NCBI RefSeq assembly: GCF_003044185.1
Contig: NZ_PYYB01000001.1
Span: forward strand, 434,001 to 498,000
From: Paraconexibacter algicola
GTDB lineage: Bacteria > Actinomycetota > Thermoleophilia > Solirubrobacterales > Solirubrobacteraceae
Reading direction: 5' to 3'
Length of the DNA: 64,000 nt
In this document: positions 8,372 to 16,597 of the stretch, in pieces
Layout of the letters: each line of letters starts with the position of its first letter
Numbering within the stretch: position 1 is the stretch's first letter
Program-made: the position numbers and the translations under genes
The notes under the pieces: generated by a model
Told to the model about the DNA's origin: nothing
The model's database searches: none
Seen by the model: the letters and a program-made list of their open reading frames with translations, nothing else

Positions 8372-9118
8372 ATGCGCTTCGTCCTGCTGCACGGGCTGCT
8401 GTGCTCCGCCCGGACCCTCGACCGCGTCGCCGGGCCGCTGCGCGCGGCCGGACACGAGGTGCTCGTCCCCGACCTCCCCGGTCACGGCACCGACGCCGCC
8501 AACCCCGGCGCCGAGTCGATCGAGGAGATGGCCGGGTACGTGCGGGACGTCGCCGCCGGCCCGGCGGTGCTCGTCGGCCACTCGATGGGCGGGCTCGTGG
8601 CGGTCGCGGTCGCCGAGCAGGACCCGGCGTTCGCCACGCACGTCGTCGCGATCAACGCTCCCGCGACGTTCGCGTCGCGGCTGACCGCGCGCGGCGGCCC
8701 GGAGCGGCTGCTGACCGTGGCGGGGCTCGGGCCGCTGCTGTGGCGCGTGCTGCCGCAGCGGGTCCGGCGCGACGGGCTGCGGACCGCGTTCGCGCCTGGC
8801 ACCGAGGTCCCCGACGTGTTCCTCGCCGCCGCGGGGGCGGCGCGCTGGCGCACGTTCCGCGACGCGACGCTGGCGATCGACCACTACGTCCACGACGAGC
8901 CGCTGCCGGAGCGGGTCGCGGCGCTCGACGTGCCGGTGACGATCGTCTTCGGCGAGCAGGACGGCCGCGTCGACCCGGCGACCGTCGCGCGCTACGAGGC
9001 GCTCGAGGACGGGCCGACGGTCGTGCGGATCCCGCAGTCCGGGCACTCCCCGGTGTGGGAGACCCCGGAGCGGGTGGTCGAGGTGCTCCTCGCGCTGGAG
9101 GCCGCGCCGGAGCGCTAG
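8372..9118 (+). CDS. Alpha/beta hydrolase
   Basis: 248 residues from ATG 8372, where the protein begins MRFVLLHGLLCS, the normal first strand and oxyanion loop of the fold. The nucleophile elbow is GHSMGG, the acid is in VFGEQDGRVDP and the catalytic His in SGHSPVWE. It resembles small esterase/salicylate-esterase-like hydrolases; substrate unknown. An alternative ATG at 8354 has a GAGAGG five bases upstream and would add six residues. Its stop overlaps that of the convergent DoxX-like gene by four bases. Confidence 0.87.
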   Translation: MRFVLLHGLLCSARTLDRVAGPLRAAGHEVLVPDLPGHGTDAANPGAESIEEMAGYVRDVAAGPAVLVGHSMGGLVAVAVAEQDPAFATHVVAINAPATFASRLTARGGPERLLTVAGLGPLLWRVLPQRVRRDGLRTAFAPGTEVPDVFLAAAGAARWRTFRDATLAIDHYVHDEPLPERVAALDVPVTIVFGEQDGRVDPATVARYEALEDGPTVVRIPQSGHSPVWETPERVVEVLLALEAAPER

Positions 9119-9495
9119 CGGCGGGCGCCGGGCCGGTCGGCCTGCAGGGCGGCCCAGATCAGCGGGAGCTGCAGCGGCACGCGGGCCCACATCAGCCGCT
9201 TGTCGTCGGCCGGGCCGGGGTGCTTGCCGGAGCCGGCGTCGAGCGCCATCTGGATGTTCGCGGGCCAGATCGCCAGCAGCGTCAGCGCGGCGAAGCGTCC
9301 GGCACCGGGAACGCGGCGGCGCAGCGCGATCGCGGTGCCGACCTCGACGACGCCGCTGACGAGCACGAGCTCCCGGCGGTAGGGCAGCTGCGACGGGATC
9401 GTCTCGGCCATCGTCCCGGGGATCACGAAGTGCAGCGAGCCCACGACGCCCATCACTCCGGCGAGGGCGTCGGGGGCGCGGTCACGGAGGCTCAT
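9115..9495 (-). CDS. DoxX-like small integral membrane protein
   Basis: 126 residues with about four hydrophobic helices (ALAGVMGVVGSLHFVI, LVLVSGVVEVGTAIAL, FAALTLLAIWPANIQMAL, VPLQLPLIWAAL). The spacing and the LHFVIPGTM and WPANIQMAL blocks match the DoxX/DoxD-like family, whose role is mostly undefined (some members sit in redox complexes). It lies 9 bases downstream of the amidase gene on the same strand, so cotranscription is likely. Confidence 0.75.
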   Translation of the reverse strand: MSLRDRAPDALAGVMGVVGSLHFVIPGTMAETIPSQLPYRRELVLVSGVVEVGTAIALRRRVPGAGRFAALTLLAIWPANIQMALDAGSGKHPGPADDKRLMWARVPLQLPLIWAALQADRPGARR

Positions 9496-9504
9496 GCGGC
9501 GACC

Positions 9505-10626
9505 CTACCGACCGGTCCGCAGCGCGGCCTCGACCGTCCGGCCGACCGCGAGGACGAGCGCGTCCGTCCCGGGCGCGCCGACCAGCTGCGCGGAGGCGGG
9601 CAGCCCGTGCTCGGCCGTCCCGCACGGCAGCGCGAGCGCGGGCGCCCCGGTGGCGTTGAACGGGTAGGTGAGCGACAGCGCGCGGGCGCGGATCGGCGCC
9701 TCCCCCGCGGCGGCGGGCGGGGCGACCATCGCCATCGTCGGCGTGAGCAGCACGTCGTAGGGGGCCAGCAGCGCCGCGGTCCGCTCCCGGTAGCGCTCGC
9801 GGCGGGCCGCGTCCGCCGCCATCGCCTCGGGGGTGACCGACAGGGCCCGGCGGACCTTCGCGGCGACGTTCTCGCTGTAGCGGTCGGCGTGCGCGGCGAA
9901 CAGCTCGCGGTGGACGGCGGCCGCCTCGCCGGCGAACAGGTCGTACGCGTCGTCGGGGAACGGCAGCTCCAGCGGCTGCGCCCCGAGCAGCCGCGCGACC
10001 TCCTCTACACGCGCGCGCACGAGCGGGTCGGCGTGCCCGGTCCACGCGACGGCCGCCCGGACGTCCGCGAGCGCGACGTCCGCGACCGGCCGGTAGCCGG
10101 GCACGAGCGCGGCGAGGAGCGCCTCGCACCCGGCGACGTCGCGGGCCATCGGGCCGGCGTGGTCCCAGCTGGGCGCGAGCGGCCAGCAGCCGTCGAGCGG
10201 CACGAGGCCGTGGGTCGGCTTGAAGCCGGTGGTGCCGCAGCACGCCGACGGGATGCGGATCGAGCCGCCGGAGTCGGTGCCCAGCGCGACGTCGGCCAGC
10301 CCGGCCGCGAGCGCCGCGGCGCAGCCGCCGCTGGAGCCGCCCGCGATCCGGTCGGGCGCGAGCGGGTTGGGCACGGCCCCGAAGTGCGGCGTGTCGGAGG
10401 TGATCCCCCAGGCGAACTCGTGGAGGTTCGCCTTGCCGACGCTGACGTAGCCGGCGTCCTGCGCCGCGACCACGGCGGCGGCGGTCACGGTCGGCACGTG
10501 CTCGGCGAAGATCGCGGACCCGTAGGTCGTGCGGACCCCGGCGGTGTCGAACAGGTCCTTCACCGCCAGCCGGCGCCCCGGGACCGCTCCGACGTCCGGT
10601 GTCTCGGTGATGAAGACGCGGCGCAC
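9505..10626 (-). CDS. Amidase signature (AS) family hydrolase
   Basis: 373 residues from a GTG at 10626; the frame runs further upstream but would overlap the divergent DUF445 gene. The Ser-Ser-Lys triad is complete: K23 in AVKDLF, S98 in GGSSGG and S122 in DSGGSIRIP. It should cleave an amide bond in the cytoplasm. The C-terminal half (PTMAMVAPPAAAGEAP, YPFNATGAPALALPCG) is also standard. It is somewhat short for the family (usually 450 or so), because the N-terminal helical segment before the first strand is reduced. Substrate unknown. Confidence 0.87.
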   Translation of the reverse strand: MRRVFITETPDVGAVPGRRLAVKDLFDTAGVRTTYGSAIFAEHVPTVTAAAVVAAQDAGYVSVGKANLHEFAWGITSDTPHFGAVPNPLAPDRIAGGSSGGCAAALAAGLADVALGTDSGGSIRIPSACCGTTGFKPTHGLVPLDGCWPLAPSWDHAGPMARDVAGCEALLAALVPGYRPVADVALADVRAAVAWTGHADPLVRARVEEVARLLGAQPLELPFPDDAYDLFAGEAAAVHRELFAAHADRYSENVAAKVRRALSVTPEAMAADAARRERYRERTAALLAPYDVLLTPTMAMVAPPAAAGEAPIRARALSLTYPFNATGAPALALPCGTAEHGLPASAQLVGAPGTDALVLAVGRTVEAALRTGR

Positions 10627-10672
10627 CGGCAGATGGTACGGCTCGTGTACAGCTGTGTAGGGTCGGCTCACC

Positions 10673-11956
10673 GTGTCGACGTCAGAGTGGATCACCTTCG
10701 CCTCCATCCCCGTGTTCACGGGCGCGATCGGCTGGATCATCAACTGGTCCGGCGTGCTGATGCTGTTCAACCCGGTGCAGTACCACGGCCGCCGGGTCCT
10801 GGGGATGCGGGCGCTGGCGGAGTTCCTGCCGCACAAGCTGCAGGAGATCCCGGGCATCGCGCAGGGCGGCCTGGGCTGGCAGGGGATCATCCCCATGCGC
10901 GCCGCGAAGATGGGGTCGATCGCGGTCGACAAGGCGATCGCGAAGCTCGGGACGCCGGGCGAGTTCTACCAGCAGCTCGAGCCGGACAAGATCGCCGAGC
11001 ACATCGTCCAGATGTTCAGCCCGCAGATCCCCGAGCTCGTCGACGAGACGATGCGCCGCGAGCATCCGCAGCTGTGGGCGGACGTGCCGCCGCGCGGCAA
11101 GCAGGCGGTCTACGCGCGGGTGCAGCAGCAGCTGCCGTCGATCGTGCGGCAGGTGACCGACGAGATCGGCGTGCACATCGACCAGCTGCTCGACCCGAAG
11201 CTCATGGTCATCGACCACTTCGAGAAGCACCCGGACGTCGTCAACCGGATCTTCCGCGACATCGGCGAGCGCGAGCTGAAGCTGATGATCAACTTCGGGT
11301 TCTACTTCGGCTTCCTGCTGGGCATCCCGGTGGCGATCCTCGACCACACGCTGCACCAGTGGTGGCTGCTGCCGATCCTTGGCGTGATCGTCGGCTGGAT
11401 CACGAACCTGCTCGGCATGTCGCTGATCTTCGAGCCGGTGCGGCCGCGGAAGATCGGTCCGTTCACGATCCACGGCCTGTTCCTGCGCCGCCAGGACGAG
11501 GCCGCCGAGGTGTACGCGCGGATCATCGCCGCCGACGTCATCACGCTCGAGAACATCGGCGACTTCCTCCTCAACGGCCCGCGCGGCGACCGGACGCGCA
11601 AGATGCTCGCGGACGCGATGGGCCCGGCGATCGACGGTGCCGCGGGCCCGATCAAGGGCGCGGTGCGCGTCGCGCTCGGCCCGTCGAAGTACGACGCGAT
11701 CCGCGCGGCCGTCGCCCAGGACGCGGTCGGCAAGACGATGCAGCCGTTCACCGACCCGGAGTTCTCGCGGCGCCAGTCCGAGAAGATCCGCGTGCTGATC
11801 GAGGCCCGCACGAAGGAGCTGCCCCCCGAGGACTTCGTCGAGATGATGCGCGCCGCGATCAAGGAGGACGAGTGGATGCTCTACGCCCACGGCGCCATCC
11901 TCGGCCTCGCCGGCGGCTTCCTGCACCTCGCGATCTTCGGCGTCAGCGGCGGCTGA
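10673..11956 (+). CDS. DUF445 family membrane protein
   Basis: 427 residues from GTG 10673. N-terminal and central glycine-rich hydrophobic segments (PVFTGAIGWIINWSGVLMLFNP near the start, FYFGFLLGIPVAILDHTL and ILGVIVGWITNLLGMSLIFEP around residues 210-260, and a C-terminal helix AHGAILGLAGGFLHLAIFG) match DUF445/YheB-type proteins: two related GWxTNxxxxxxxFxP units separated by long soluble helices. Function of the family is not established; membrane location is clear. It is transcribed alone, away from the amidase, and followed by a strong hairpin. Confidence 0.88.
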   Translation: MSTSEWITFASIPVFTGAIGWIINWSGVLMLFNPVQYHGRRVLGMRALAEFLPHKLQEIPGIAQGGLGWQGIIPMRAAKMGSIAVDKAIAKLGTPGEFYQQLEPDKIAEHIVQMFSPQIPELVDETMRREHPQLWADVPPRGKQAVYARVQQQLPSIVRQVTDEIGVHIDQLLDPKLMVIDHFEKHPDVVNRIFRDIGERELKLMINFGFYFGFLLGIPVAILDHTLHQWWLLPILGVIVGWITNLLGMSLIFEPVRPRKIGPFTIHGLFLRRQDEAAEVYARIIAADVITLENIGDFLLNGPRGDRTRKMLADAMGPAIDGAAGPIKGAVRVALGPSKYDAIRAAVAQDAVGKTMQPFTDPEFSRRQSEKIRVLIEARTKELPPEDFVEMMRAAIKEDEWMLYAHGAILGLAGGFLHLAIFGVSGG

Positions 11957-11972
11957 GCGCGCCGGGCCGGGC

Positions 11973-12000
11973 GCGGCGAGCGCGCGTCAGCGCTCGCCGC
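11973..12000 (+). terminator. GC hairpin after the DUF445 gene
   Basis: A perfect 11-base inverted repeat GCGGCGAGCGC/GCGCTCGCCGC with a 6-base loop lies 16 bases after the DUF445 stop codon. No T tract follows. It probably terminates the DUF445 transcript. Confidence 0.6.
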
Positions 12001-12049
12001 CGCTGCGCGCGCCGGGTGGATTCGCGCGAACCCACGAGGCATGCTGCAG

Positions 12050-12099
12050 CGAACTGGGCGGGTCGTGGCCCAGATATGGGCCTGGCTCCACCCAGTTCG
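12050..12099. repeat. Nested inverted repeat in convergent intergenic region
   Basis: An outer 12-base stem (12050-12061 with 12088-12099, one mismatch) encloses an inner perfect palindrome GGCCCA-GATA-TGGGCC at 12067-12082. It lies in the 290-base stretch between the DUF445 gene and the convergent cytochrome b gene, which otherwise holds only a terminator and a decayed DUF445 fragment. It could be a terminator for the minus-strand gene, an RNA structure or a remnant of a mobile sequence. Confidence 0.5.
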
Positions 12100-12179
12100 T
12101 CTCACTCGCGCGTCGGCGTGCCCTCGATGACGCGGGTTGCGAGCCTCGTCGGCGCACGCCCCCTGCGCCGGTGACGAGC

Positions 12180-12242
12180 CTCGAGAGCCCCGGCGACATC
12201 CTCCTCGACGGCCCGCGCGGGAACCAGACGTGCAGGATGCTC
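12180..12242 (+). pseudogene. Decayed partial duplicate of the DUF445 gene
   Basis: These 63 bases align without gaps to 11546-11608 inside the DUF445 gene, with 53 identities by my count. In the same frame they encode LESPGDILLDGPRGNQTCRML, against LENIGDFLLNGPRGDRTRKML in the intact gene. Similarity stops abruptly on both sides, the left side in non-coding sequence and the right side near the stop codon of the cytochrome b gene. It looks like the last trace of a second DUF445 copy or a partial duplication. Confidence 0.6.
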
Positions 12243-12246
12243 ACGC

Positions 12247-13446
12247 TCAGCGCGCGTCGCGCTCGAGCGCGGCGCGCGCGACGTCCGCGCCCGGCCCGGG
12301 GGCTGCGGACCGCAGATAGCGGCGCAGCTGGGCCCGGCCCTCCGCGGCGCGCCCGGCCTCGAGCAGCTCCAGGCCCAGAGCCAGCCGGGCGTCCTCGTAC
12401 CGCGGCGTGTGTCGCGTCGCGCGGCGCAGCTGGGCGAACCCCTCGTCCTCGTTGCCGGCGTCGACGAGCGCGATGCCGTAGGCGGCCCGGACGTCCGGGC
12501 GCCCGGGCAGTCCGCGCAGCGCGATCCGGTACCGCTCGATCGCCGCGTTGAGCCGACCGTCCTGCTGCAGCTGCTGCGCCTCCGCGGCCAGCTGCAGCGG
12601 ATCGGCCCCGGGGTCGGGCGGCGGCACGACCTGCTCGGCCTCGACCGGCGGCGCCGCCGCGGCCGCGGCCGACGCGGGCTGCGGCGCTGCGGGCGGGGCG
12701 ATCGACACCTCCTCCCCGGCCCGGTCGCCGAGCGAGTCGTCCACGACGTAGGCGGTCGCGGTCCCGCCGACGACGAGGATCAGGACGCTCGCCAGCCACG
12801 CCGACCGCGGCACGGTCCGGCGGGCGCGCGGGCTCTCGGCGGACGCCGCGCGCCAGCGGGGATGGTGCCGCGCGGCCCAGGACGCGCGGACCGTCCCGCG
12901 GACGATGCCGCGCATCGCGTGCCGTGTCGGCGGCCAGACGAGCGCGAGCCAGAGGTGCCCGAGGAGCAGCGCGACGGCACCGAACATCGCGGCGTCGTGC
13001 ACGACGATCGTTCCCTGCAGGCGCAGGCCGTTGACCCGCTCGGAGAGCCACAGCAGCGTCCCGCTGGCGACGAACAGGGCGGCGAACCCGGCCTGCACGA
13101 CCGTGTGCAGCTTCTGCCCGGCGTTGAAGCGCGCCGGCGGGGTGCCCCGGCGGCGCAGCCAGTCGCGGTCGTCCTGGTCGAAGCGGTCGATCTCCTGCAG
13201 CGTCACGCGCAGCCCGCGGCGGTCGCCGAGCAGCACGACCAGCGCCATCGCGACCAGCCACGCGATCGACGCGCCGAGGTGCGCCGCCTTCGCGGTCGGC
13301 CGCCCGCCGAGGACGTCGCTGAACGCGGGGACGTAGAGCAGGAGCCCGGTCCCGAGCATCGCGAGGAACCCCGCGGTGTGCGTCCAGTGCAGGAGCCGCT
13401 CGGTGCCGCTGAACCGCCGCACCAGCGGGACCGCGGCGTGGCTCAC
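12247..13446 (-). CDS. Cytochrome b561/formate-dehydrogenase-gamma-like membrane protein with C-terminal TPR region
   Basis: 399 residues. The first half has about four membrane helices with the His residues expected for haem b ligation (RLLHWTHTAGFLAML, KAAHLGASIAWLVAM, KLHTVVQAGFAALF, IVVHDAAMFGAVALLLGHLWLAL). A further helix at about 178-197 is followed by an Ala/Pro linker and TPR-like helices (LQQDGRLNAAIERYRIALRGLPGRPDVRAAYGIALVDAGNEDEGFAQLRRAT). It overlaps the molybdoenzyme gene by GTGA, so it is probably its electron-donating membrane partner, in the way YedZ serves YedY. The TPR extension is unusual and may dock another protein. Confidence 0.8.
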   Translation of the reverse strand: MSHAAVPLVRRFSGTERLLHWTHTAGFLAMLGTGLLLYVPAFSDVLGGRPTAKAAHLGASIAWLVAMALVVLLGDRRGLRVTLQEIDRFDQDDRDWLRRRGTPPARFNAGQKLHTVVQAGFAALFVASGTLLWLSERVNGLRLQGTIVVHDAAMFGAVALLLGHLWLALVWPPTRHAMRGIVRGTVRASWAARHHPRWRAASAESPRARRTVPRSAWLASVLILVVGGTATAYVVDDSLGDRAGEEVSIAPPAAPQPASAAAAAAPPVEAEQVVPPPDPGADPLQLAAEAQQLQQDGRLNAAIERYRIALRGLPGRPDVRAAYGIALVDAGNEDEGFAQLRRATRHTPRYEDARLALGLELLEAGRAAEGRAQLRRYLRSAAPGPGADVARAALERDAR

Positions 13447-14117
13447 ACCGCGTCCTCGCTGTTGAGCCAGGGGTCGCGGTCATAGCCGCGCTGCTCCCAG
13501 AACCCCGGCTCGACGCGGTCGACGAGCTCGATCCGCTCGACCCACTTGACGCCCTTGTAGCCGTACATCTTCGGCATCACCACCCGTGCAGGAGCACCGT
13601 GGGGTCTCGGCATCGGGCGGCCGTCCATCCCGTAGGCGAGCATCGCGTCGTCGACCATCGCCTGCTTCATCGTGAGCATGTCGACGTAGGGCCGTTCGGC
13701 GGACACGAAGCGCAGTGCCGTGGCGCGCGGCAGCGGGCGGGCGGCGGCCAGCAGGTCGGCGAAGCGCACGCCGGTCCAGCGCACGCCGAGGACCGACCAG
13801 CCGGTGACGCAGTAGAAGTCCGAGGTCTGCTCGACCCGGGGCAGCGCGAGCAGCTGCGCGTGCGTCAGGGTCACGGGCCGCTCCACGAGCCCGTCGATCG
13901 TCAGGCGCCACGTCGCCGGGTCGAACCGCGGCATCGGCGGGTTCACCGTGTAGATCCGCCATCCCCCGCCGGGTGCGGGCAGCGCGGCCCGGACGCCGTC
14001 CGGGAGCGCGTCGGTGAGCGGACGGGACGCCCGACCGACGACGCTGAGGACCCCGTCGCCGACGACCAGGCCGACCGCGCCCGCCCCCATCATCCCGAGG
14101 AAGACGCGCCGTCCCAT
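13443..14117 (-). CDS. Molybdopterin-dependent oxidoreductase, sulfite oxidase/YedY fold, Tat-exported
   Basis: 224 residues from ATG 14117, which has GAGG eight bases upstream. The N-terminus MGRRVFLGMMGAGAVGLVVG is a compact twin-arginine signal. The catalytic core includes DFYCVTGWSV with the molybdenum-binding Cys (C103), the preceding WRLTIDGLVERPVTLT and a C-terminal MPKMYGYKGVKWVERIEL segment, all typical of the sulfite-oxidase-like fold. Alternative GTG starts at 14168 and 14174 would give a longer signal n-region. It is expected to act outside the membrane, taking electrons from the coupled cytochrome b protein. Substrate (methionine sulfoxide or other) cannot be told. Confidence 0.86.
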   Translation of the reverse strand: MGRRVFLGMMGAGAVGLVVGDGVLSVVGRASRPLTDALPDGVRAALPAPGGGWRIYTVNPPMPRFDPATWRLTIDGLVERPVTLTHAQLLALPRVEQTSDFYCVTGWSVLGVRWTGVRFADLLAAARPLPRATALRFVSAERPYVDMLTMKQAMVDDAMLAYGMDGRPMPRPHGAPARVVMPKMYGYKGVKWVERIELVDRVEPGFWEQRGYDRDPWLNSEDAV

Positions 14118-14229
14118 GCGCTCGTCCTCGGGCCGGGTCGTCGGGCGGCGCTGGTCGTCGGCGTCCACGGACACGACGGTAGCGGCAGGATGTGAACACG
14201 CGAGAACAGGCGCCGGGCGCCGACCTCGT

Positions 14230-14268
14230 GTGGACCGCTGATCCTTCCGGGAAGGTCCTGCGGTCCAC
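14230..14268 (-). terminator. Nested hairpin between the DoxX and molybdoenzyme genes
   Basis: A perfect 9-base stem GTGGACCGC/GCGGTCCAC encloses a second stem CCTTC/GAAGG. It lies about 60 bases beyond the stop of the DoxX gene (14330-14677) and about 110 bases before the molybdoenzyme start on the same strand, so it probably separates the two transcripts. The rest of the 212-base gap shows no gene. Confidence 0.55.
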
Positions 14269-14329
14269 TCGCCGGCCCGGGCCGGTCCGCAGCCGGGACT
14301 GCCCGCCCCGTCACGCCCCGGCCGCGGAC

Positions 14330-14677
14330 TCAGCGGGGGCGGCCACGGCGCGCGAGGAGCACCACGCACCCGGCGAGCAGCAGCGGCGCGACGGTGAGCG
14401 ACGGGACGACGTCGCCCTCCTTGATGCCCGAGCTCGCGATCGCGACGGCCATCGTCGCCGCCAGCACGATGCACGCCGGGCGCACGAACCGGTCCGCGAG
14501 GAGCAGCGCGCCACCGGCCAGCTCGATGACGCCGGCGGCGATGACCCACGCCTCGTCGGGGCCGGGCAGGCCGAAGCGGCGGAACTGGTCGAGCTCCCAG
14601 CCGTAGGCGAGGAACTTCGGCAGCGACGCGATCAGGAAGACGACGCCGAGCGTGATCCGCAGGCGGCGCCGCGTCAC
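14330..14677 (-). CDS. DoxX family membrane protein
   Basis: 115 residues with four membrane helices, basic N-terminus MTRRRLRITLGVVFLIASLPKF. The segment GWELDQFRRFGLPGPDEAWVIAAGVIELAGGALLLADRFVRPA is a standard DoxX pattern. Function unassigned in most members; redox or thiosulfate-related roles are known for some. Starts at GTG 14677, four bases after the stop of the preceding hypothetical gene, so the two are an operon. Confidence 0.8.
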   Translation of the reverse strand: MTRRRLRITLGVVFLIASLPKFLAYGWELDQFRRFGLPGPDEAWVIAAGVIELAGGALLLADRFVRPACIVLAATMAVAIASSGIKEGDVVPSLTVAPLLLAGCVVLLARRGRPR

Positions 14678-14681
14678 GCGG

Positions 14682-15080
14682 CTACTCGCTCTGCCGGCCG
14701 AGGATGGCGACGAACCGCTCGATGCGGCGGCGCTCCTCCTCGGGGAGCGGCCCGTCGATCTCGACGAGCAGCGTCATCGGGCCGCGCTTGCGCGCCCACT
14801 CCTTCGTCCCGTCGGTGAAGGACGGCGCGCACCAGATCGTCGGCAGCCGCGTCGCGTACGCGATGACGGTGCGCTCCTGCGCACCCTGGTCGGCCTCCGT
14901 GCGGACCACCTGGACGGTGACGAGGTCGAGCGCGTGCGCGGTCGCGTCGATCGCGGCGAGGCCGCCGTCGTCCACGACGAGCGCGATCTCGCCGTCGCGG
15001 AGCATCTCGATCGCCCATCCGGGCGTGATCCCGTCGAGTGCGGCGGGCGGGGCGACGAAGCGGAAGTTCGGGGAGGCCAC
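14682..15080 (-). CDS. Conserved-looking hypothetical protein
   Basis: 132 residues from GTG 15080. Soluble and acidic, with a plausible alpha/beta layout (EIALVVDDGGLAAIDATAHALDLVTVQVVRTEADQG, TVIAYATRLPTIWCAPSF) and a charged C-terminal helix. No family recognised. It lies upstream of the DoxX gene in the same direction and 36 bases downstream of the amidase gene. Confidence 0.65.
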   Translation of the reverse strand: MASPNFRFVAPPAALDGITPGWAIEMLRDGEIALVVDDGGLAAIDATAHALDLVTVQVVRTEADQGAQERTVIAYATRLPTIWCAPSFTDGTKEWARKRGPMTLLVEIDGPLPEEERRRIERFVAILGRQSE

Positions 15081-15116
15081 GGCGCCACGGTATCCCGATC
15101 GCGCGCGGCGCGTCGC

Positions 15117-16538
15117 TCAGACCGCCGCGAACACGGGCGGCCGGCGCTCGTGCCAGCGCTCGACCTCCTGCAGCTGGGCGGCGAGACCGAGCAGCCGGCC
15201 CTCGCTGCACGCCGGCCCGAGCAACGTCGCGCCGACCGGCAGCCCGTCGACGAGCCCGGCCGGGACGTTCACCCCGGGCCAGCCGACGACGTTCCACGGC
15301 CACGAGTACGGGCACGCGGCGATCATGCGCTTGTCGGTCTGCCAGCTGCTGAGCCCGTCGATGGCCCCGATCGCGGGGGGCGGCTGCGCGGTCGTCGGGG
15401 CGAGGACCACGTCGTGCGCGCGGAACACGGCGCCGAGCTGGAGCCGCAGCAGCGCCTCGGCGCGGCGGGCGAGCCACAGCAGCGGACCGCCGAGCAGCGC
15501 GCCGGTGCGCGCGTTCTCGCGCGTGCGGTGGTCCAGCCGCGCCGGGTCGGGCACGCGCCCCGCCCACTCGCGCACGCCCGCGGTCGAGCGCGGGACGAAG
15601 CTCAGGCCGACGAGCCCGTAGCTCGGGTCGGCCGGCGTGACCTCGTGGCCGAGCCCCTCGAGCACCGCGCCGAGCCGCTCCACCTGCTCGCGCACGCGGG
15701 GGTCGAGGCGCGCGGGCGGCCCGCTGAACGGCACGGCGGTGGAGAGCGCGATCCGCAGCCGCCCGGGCTCGCGCGCGGCCGCGGCGGCGAACGACTCGGC
15801 CGGCGCGGGCGGGCGGTGGCGCTCGCGCGGGTGGTTGCCGGTCGCGGCGTCGAGCAGCAGGGCGGCGTCCTGCACCGTCCGCGCCAGCGGCCCGTTGCAC
15901 GTGAGGCCGTTGAACGCCTCCGCGTCGGGCCAGGTGGAGACGCGGCCGCGCTGGGGCTTCACGCCGACGAGACCCGTCCACGCGGCGGGGATGCGGACCG
16001 AGCCGGCGCCGTCGGACCCGAGTGCAGCGGGCACGAGCCCGGCGGCCACGGCGGCGGCCGACCCGCCGCTGGAGCCCCCGGGGGTGTGATCGGTGTTCCA
16101 GGGGTTGCGGGTGACGCCGAAGCCGGGACCCTCGGTGAACGGCCACTGACCGAACTCGGGGGTCGTGGTCTTGCCGACGATCACGGCGCCCGCGACGCGC
16201 AGGCGCCGGACGACCTCGGCGTCCTGCTCGACGACGGGGAAGTCGCCGACGCAGCCGAACGGGGTGGTCTCCCCCGCGACGTCGGTGTCGTCCTTCACCG
16301 CGATCGGGACGCCGAGCAGCGGCGCGCGTTCCCCGCGGGCGAGCGCGGCGTCGGCCGCGTCGGCCTCGGCGAGCGCGGCCTCGTGACGGACGCGGCGGAA
16401 CGCGCCGAGCTGCGCGCCGACCCCGTCGATCGCGTCGAGCGAGCGCTGCACGAGCTCGCGGGACGTCACGTCGCCCGCGGCGAGCGCGGCCGCCCGGTCC
16501 GCGAGCCCCGCCGTCCCACCCTCCAGAAGTTCGGACAT
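15117..16538 (-). CDS. Amidase signature (AS) family hydrolase under TetR control
   Basis: 473 residues, the standard size. The triad is K82 (PIAVKDDTD), S156 (TPGGSSGGS) and S180 (SDGAGSVRIP); note DGAGS in place of the commoner DxGGS. The N-terminal helix SRELVQRSLDAI is present, unlike in the amidase at 9505-10626. It should hydrolyse a small-molecule amide in the cytoplasm. ATG 16538 lies inside the first of two palindromic operators shared with the divergent TetR gene, so repression would block the start site directly. The inducing compound may be the amidase substrate. Confidence 0.9.
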   Translation of the reverse strand: MSELLEGGTAGLADRAAALAAGDVTSRELVQRSLDAIDGVGAQLGAFRRVRHEAALAEADAADAALARGERAPLLGVPIAVKDDTDVAGETTPFGCVGDFPVVEQDAEVVRRLRVAGAVIVGKTTTPEFGQWPFTEGPGFGVTRNPWNTDHTPGGSSGGSAAAVAAGLVPAALGSDGAGSVRIPAAWTGLVGVKPQRGRVSTWPDAEAFNGLTCNGPLARTVQDAALLLDAATGNHPRERHRPPAPAESFAAAAAREPGRLRIALSTAVPFSGPPARLDPRVREQVERLGAVLEGLGHEVTPADPSYGLVGLSFVPRSTAGVREWAGRVPDPARLDHRTRENARTGALLGGPLLWLARRAEALLRLQLGAVFRAHDVVLAPTTAQPPPAIGAIDGLSSWQTDKRMIAACPYSWPWNVVGWPGVNVPAGLVDGLPVGATLLGPACSEGRLLGLAAQLQEVERWHERRPPVFAAV

Positions 16539-16572
16539 ATGTCCAGCATAGGGGAAGTCCGGACAGATGTCC
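16533..16572. promoter_or_regulatory. Two palindromic TetR-type operators in the amidase/TetR divergent promoter
   Basis: GGACATATGTCC (16533-16544, perfect palindrome) and GGACAGATGTCC (16561-16572, one central mismatch) are 28 bases apart centre to centre and share flanking AAGTYC on the left. The second extends to an outer AAGT/ACTT. The amidase ATG lies within the first site. This is the expected layout for autoregulation by the adjacent TetR protein. Confidence 0.75.
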
Positions 16573-16597
16573 AAACTTCCGGGTACGCTGGAGGTGC

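Noticed and set aside
1915-12174. Very long antisense ORFs (such as 1915-5727 minus, 8401-12174 plus)
   Set aside because: They run opposite or out of frame to genes with clear domains and consist of Arg/Pro/Ala-rich low-complexity sequence, as expected from high-GC shadow frames.
14117-14174. GTG starts at 14168 and 14174 for the molybdoenzyme
   Set aside because: The ATG at 14117 has a GAGG at good distance and yields a complete twin-arginine signal; longer starts lack an SD.
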